Both the position numbers and the translations under genes were made by a program. DNA of 64,000 nucleotides from RGIG4608 sp045651165. GTDB taxonomy: Bacteria; Bacillota; Clostridia; Oscillospirales; CAG-272. The stretch's first letter is position 1, and every line of letters starts with the position of its first letter. Positions 60,364-64,000 of the stretch are shown here, in pieces. Location of the stretch: positions 9,347 through 73,346 of the forward strand of contig JAZRRX010000037.1 in the NCBI GenBank assembly GCA_045651165.1, read 5' to 3'. A model generated the notes under the pieces. The model was given only the letters and a program-made list of their open reading frames with translations, was not told the DNA's origin and ran no database searches.

Positions 60364-63300
60364 ATGAAAAAGTTTTTAGCATTATTGATTATAGCTTGTA
60401 TGCTTATGACGGCTTTGGCTTCTTGTAATTGGTTCGGTGGTGACAAAACTCCCGAAACTAAATGTACGGAGCACGTTGATGCAGACAAAAACTATATTTG
60501 TGACAATTGTAGCGCGGAGCTTAAACAACCGGAGGTTCCTCCTTCTCCGAAGCCTTGTGATGAACACAAGGATGAGAACGGTGACCTAAAATGTGACGCT
60601 TGCGGAGCAGACGTTCCCGCGCCTCAGCCCCCCGCATGCACAGAGCATAAGGATGAAGATGGCGACTACGATTGTGATGCTTGTGGACACGTAATGTTTG
60701 AGAATGTTGAATACTCTTTGAATATTAGTGATTATGCTCCGGTAAATCCTCTGGCAAGTCCATTGATTAGTAGCAGATTTACCGTTTCTCAAGGCACTGA
60801 ATTGAGAGCAAGAACTAAAATATTTGAAGGCATTGAATATACAAATTCAGTTAGAATTGCTACCAAAACCGATTATATTCGAATTTCTGTTCCTGGTACA
60901 GGAAAGCTTACTTTCATTGTTGAAAACGGTTCTAGTAGTATTACGACAGATCAGTTTACTAAGGTAACTGACCCTGATGGAAAAACATATGATTATGCTT
61001 TTTCTAATACAGGTGCTGTAAAGATTGAAATTGACGTTACCGAGGGTGATTGGATAATCACTCGTGGTAAAAATGATGGAACACAATACTATTATTATTT
61101 TCATCTTGCTTGCACAGTAGCTACATCCGAAGAAAGTGGCTTTGAGCTTGTTTCTGACGGCAAGACAGAATATATTGTTGGTGAAACACTTGACACAACA
61201 GGAGTTCACCTTAACGCGACATATGCAAATGGTAAGACAGAAACTCTTCCTCTTGCCAACGTTTCTATCGATACAAGTGCAGTTGATATGACAACCTCCG
61301 GAACATATCCTGTAAAAATCACATACAAGAATTATTCACCCATTACATATTATGTTGACGTTTATGCTCCCACAAGCATAGAACTTGGTTTTGATGCTAT
61401 TGAGAAGCTTGCTACGAACTCTGCAGCGGGTAATGGTGTTTATTACAACCATAGCTTCCAAGAGGTTTATAAAATTGATGAAACCTTTAATAAAAAAGGT
61501 CTTTCAGTTATCGTAGTTGCTACATGTGGTGAAAAATCTCTTAAATTCATAGTTTCTGATTATGAAGTATCAGGATTTGATTCCACTACTGCAGGAACAA
61601 AGGCACTTACTATTTCTGCTTCTGGCGTTGAAGTAACTGCTGTTGTTTACGTTGTTGATACTGCTATTGCAGAGGGCAATCAAGTTAAAGTTGAAAAGGG
61701 ATATAACGGAACAATCGGTGCTGTTGTTGATGGATATAATATGTTTGCAACAGTTCAACAGGCTCTTGATTATCTTGCAAGAGTTCCTGCTGCAGAGCAA
61801 AAGCTCTTAGTAATTGGTGAAGGACTTTTCACAGAAAAACTTGAAATTACAATTCCTAACCTCACTATCCGTGGTGCAGGTGCAGACAAGACAACAATCG
61901 AATGGGATGCCATTTACGGTCAGGTTGACGCAGGTGGATTTGCACATATAACAGACTCCACAGCAACAGTTGCTATTAGAGATGCTGCTGTTAACTGTGT
62001 AATTGAAAATATTACTATTTCTAACTACTGGAATAGCAAGGAAAGAATGCAAGAAGGAAAACTTGCTATTGAAAGAGCGCTTGCTCTTCTCGTTCAGTCT
62101 GACAGATTTATTATGAAGAATTCAAGACTTCTTGGTATTCAGGATACACTTGAACTTTTCACAGGTCGTCAGTACTTTGAAAACGTATTTATTTCAGGTT
62201 ATACCGATTTCGTTTTCGGTACAAATAATACAACATACTTTAAGAATTGTACAATCCATACAATTGATGTAGATAAGGATGACAATGGAACAGCAGGTTA
62301 CCTTACAGCGTTTAAGGGCTCTAACAAGGGTGAAAAAGATGCCATCGTTTACGGTGCAATCTTTGATGGATGTAAGTTCACAGCAGATGAAGGCGTTACA
62401 ACAAAACAGGCTATCGGACGTCCTTGGGGCGCATATGCGGCGGTTGCGGTTATCAATTCTGAAATCGGCGGACATATTTCTACTGTAGGATATGGCGCTC
62501 TTGGTAGTGATGGAAAAGCGGTAGACCCACGTTATACTTCTATGAGTGGAGTGCTTCCCACTGCCGAAACAGTTCAGTTCGTTGAATACAACAATACAGG
62601 TGACGGTGCTATCGCAGAAGATGTTGCGGGTATGAGAATGCTCACAGCTGAAGAAGCGGCTAAATATCTTGACTTGGCAGTTATTTTTGGAACAGTAAAC
62701 GGCAAAGTGCAATATGATGATTCTTGGGATCCTAATTCAACAGAGGTTAAGGTTGATGATAGAGATTGCTACTACTTTAACGGTGAAACAAGTATAACAG
62801 GAACATCTCACACATTTGATACAACAACAACTATCGCAACAGGCACAACGCACGAATGGGATGGACTTCTCATCAGTGCAGAAAACGGCAACGTAGCTTG
62901 GAACTCTAATGCAAATGCTCTCAATATGAAAACAGGCGCGTTCATTAAGTTCACAGTCCCCGCGGGAACAACGGTTACTGTTGAATCCTATCCAGGTTAC
63001 AATCATTTCACACTTAACGGTGTTGGTTCAAGTGCTAATAAGCTTTCTCAACATTATGCAGAGGAAACAGAGGTTACTCTCCTTTCAATAGGCGACCTTT
63101 ACCTCTATTCCATTATCATTAACCCAGGTGAAGAAGCTCCCGAAGCTCCTACACTTAGCGAGATTAAGGTTGAGGGTATGAATGCAAAATATAGTGTCGG
63201 TGATACTCTTAGCTATGAAGGCATAGTAGTTAGAGGATTTTATTCTGATAACTCAGTTATTGTGCTTGAGGATTATGAGATTAATGATAGCGGAGTAAAT

Positions 63301-63741
63301 ACTAGTGCTAATGGCTCATACAATGTAGTGTTTAGTTTTGGTGGTGTGAGCACAGAAGTTCAGGTTATTATTGGTGAAGTAGTGCTTCCTATAGCTTACC
63401 ACTTTGATAGCAAATCTACTGAGGGTGCAATTAATTATCAATATGCAGAACAAATTCAGAGTGCAACAGGAACATTGGGTGATATGGCAATTGATGCAAC
63501 AAGTGGCAAAGTGGTCGCAAGAGGTAGCGATACTCAGATAAATGCAGGTTCAAAACTCACTTTCACTGTTACGGCGGGATCAAGAGTAACAATTAATACT
63601 TATCCTGGTTATCATGGATATAGCATTAATGGTGATGCTGCAGATGAGGATACTCAAGTTTGGGCTTTTGAAGAAGACACAACTGTTGTTTGGACTGCTG
63701 ATTCACAGGTTTACCTTTATTCAATAATTATTGAACCTTAA
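60364..63741 (+). CDS. Multidomain pectinesterase lipoprotein (CE8)
   Basis: 1125 residues. Lipobox LASC (Cys21). Residues about 35-115 hold three metal-type repeats C-x-EH-x-D-x(5-6)-C-x2-C. A beta-sandwich (about 115-255), two bacterial Ig-like (Big_3) modules (about 260-430), then a pectin methylesterase beta-helix (about 455-760): FATVQQAL, GIQDTLEL, GYTDFVFG and RPWGAYA carry the Gln/Asp/Arg active-site motifs of CE8. C-terminal: a Gly/Tyr-rich beta-sandwich module, another Big_3 (about 935-1005) and a second copy of the beta-sandwich module (about 1010-1125). De-esterifies pectin at the cell surface. Confidence 0.92.
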   Translation: MKKFLALLIIACMLMTALASCNWFGGDKTPETKCTEHVDADKNYICDNCSAELKQPEVPPSPKPCDEHKDENGDLKCDACGADVPAPQPPACTEHKDEDGDYDCDACGHVMFENVEYSLNISDYAPVNPLASPLISSRFTVSQGTELRARTKIFEGIEYTNSVRIATKTDYIRISVPGTGKLTFIVENGSSSITTDQFTKVTDPDGKTYDYAFSNTGAVKIEIDVTEGDWIITRGKNDGTQYYYYFHLACTVATSEESGFELVSDGKTEYIVGETLDTTGVHLNATYANGKTETLPLANVSIDTSAVDMTTSGTYPVKITYKNYSPITYYVDVYAPTSIELGFDAIEKLATNSAAGNGVYYNHSFQEVYKIDETFNKKGLSVIVVATCGEKSLKFIVSDYEVSGFDSTTAGTKALTISASGVEVTAVVYVVDTAIAEGNQVKVEKGYNGTIGAVVDGYNMFATVQQALDYLARVPAAEQKLLVIGEGLFTEKLEITIPNLTIRGAGADKTTIEWDAIYGQVDAGGFAHITDSTATVAIRDAAVNCVIENITISNYWNSKERMQEGKLAIERALALLVQSDRFIMKNSRLLGIQDTLELFTGRQYFENVFISGYTDFVFGTNNTTYFKNCTIHTIDVDKDDNGTAGYLTAFKGSNKGEKDAIVYGAIFDGCKFTADEGVTTKQAIGRPWGAYAAVAVINSEIGGHISTVGYGALGSDGKAVDPRYTSMSGVLPTAETVQFVEYNNTGDGAIAEDVAGMRMLTAEEAAKYLDLAVIFGTVNGKVQYDDSWDPNSTEVKVDDRDCYYFNGETSITGTSHTFDTTTTIATGTTHEWDGLLISAENGNVAWNSNANALNMKTGAFIKFTVPAGTTVTVESYPGYNHFTLNGVGSSANKLSQHYAEETEVTLLSIGDLYLYSIIINPGEEAPEAPTLSEIKVEGMNAKYSVGDTLSYEGIVVRGFYSDNSVIVLEDYEINDSGVNTSANGSYNVVFSFGGVSTEVQVIIGEVVLPIAYHFDSKSTEGAINYQYAEQIQSATGTLGDMAIDATSGKVVARGSDTQINAGSKLTFTVTAGSRVTINTYPGYHGYSINGDAADEDTQVWAFEEDTTVVWTADSQVYLYSIIIEP

Positions 63742-63756
63742 AATATTAATAAAATT

Positions 63757-63792
63757 AGCCCCTCGGAGAAATCCAAGGGGCTTGTTCTTTTT
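63757..63792 (+). terminator. Terminator after pectinesterase
   Basis: AGCCCCT and AGGGGCT around CGGAGAAATCCA, then TTGTTCTTTTT. Confidence 0.8.
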
Positions 63793-63825
63793 GAATCAAA
63801 TATTCAAATTTTGATTTATATGTGA

Positions 63826-64000
63826 GATGCAAGCGCGTCCGTTGTTTCACTCCGAGATCCTTCGGTTGTTGCGCCGGACACCTTTAGGTGTCATTCTCGA
63901 GCGTAATAATCTTTTGCGTCCGTCACTTCGTTCCGAGATCCTTCGCTCCGCTCGAGGATGACGCAAAAGATTATAGCGAAGAATCTCGGCGCAACTTCCC
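63826..64000. repeat. Nested palindromic repeat element, cut by window end
   Basis: Contains TAATCTTTTGCGTC (63907-63920) with its exact complement at 63960-63973, TTGCGCCG (63869) with CGGCGCAA (63987), GACACCT/AGGTGTC (63877-63892) and repeated GAGATCCTTCG units. This is the REP/MITE-like intergenic form ('CTTCGCTCCGCTCGAGGATGAC') common in gut Clostridia. No gene. Confidence 0.75.

Overview
The window looks like a chromosome segment of an anaerobic, low-GC Clostridia bacterium, most likely a gut lineage near Oscillospiraceae or Christensenellales. Evidence: AAGGAGG ribosome sites, TTGACA-17-TATAAT promoters, an Rnf complex plus an Nfn-type transhydrogenase, NrdR, CoaX, a YceD-RpmF pair, ECF transport, and pectin-directed lipoproteins. 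The assignment is inferred from gene content only. No prophage, plasmid backbone or CRISPR array is visible; the mobile content is one REP-associated transposase and several small palindromic repeat elements.

Layout. 1-7 kb: a cut-off acyltransferase, a membrane pair (one is DUF5058) coupled to an M20 peptidase, a rhamnogalacturonan acetylesterase-like lipoprotein and a cation/proton antiporter. 7-13 kb: nrdR, several small genes (one of only 58 codons at 8402-8578), two LexA-type palindromes, an ABC-F ATPase, an amidohydrolase and a 90-residue protein made almost only of Asn and Gln. 13-20 kb: a CofE-like ligase, a D-Ala-D-Ala carboxypeptidase, a family 4 uracil-DNA glycosylase, a PII-like/DUF1538 pair and a Gly/Arg-rich membrane protein. 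20-27 kb: tRNA-Gln(CUG) with a duplicated 3' end, two short-chain dehydrogenases (one frameshifted at an A8 tract), a split chromate-type transporter, a membrane-anchored trigger-factor-like protein, rpmF and yceD. 27-47 kb: sugar ABC transporter, OB-fold-like lipoprotein, ECF S component with CoaX, a 320-bp inverted-repeat element, an M3-like anchored peptidase, a YitT/hydrolase fusion, ZIP and GPH transporters, a carboxylesterase, PepF, a Nudix-transposase pair and an XRE regulator with its operator.

47-59.4 kb is the bioenergetic centre. Nfn-type genes (electron-bifurcating NADH/ferredoxin/NADPH) face the rightward rnfCDGEAB operon. Rnf is followed by a NusG-domain-II protein and a Gx-transporter-family protein (the EetA/EetB type of flavin-based extracellular electron transfer loci), then a membrane-anchored protein with two repeats each ending in an AGCTIS motif, then ApbE, the enzyme that attaches FMN to such motifs. 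RnfG itself carries two FMN-binding domains. I read this as an Rnf-linked extracytoplasmic flavin relay, the most interesting system here. The window closes with uridine kinase, a very large pectinesterase lipoprotein and part of a palindromic repeat.

How it fits together: surface esterases and peptidases digest plant cell-wall material and peptides, ABC/GPH/ECF carriers import products, and Nfn and Rnf balance NAD(P)H and ferredoxin while charging the membrane, possibly with flavin-borne electrons leaving the cell.
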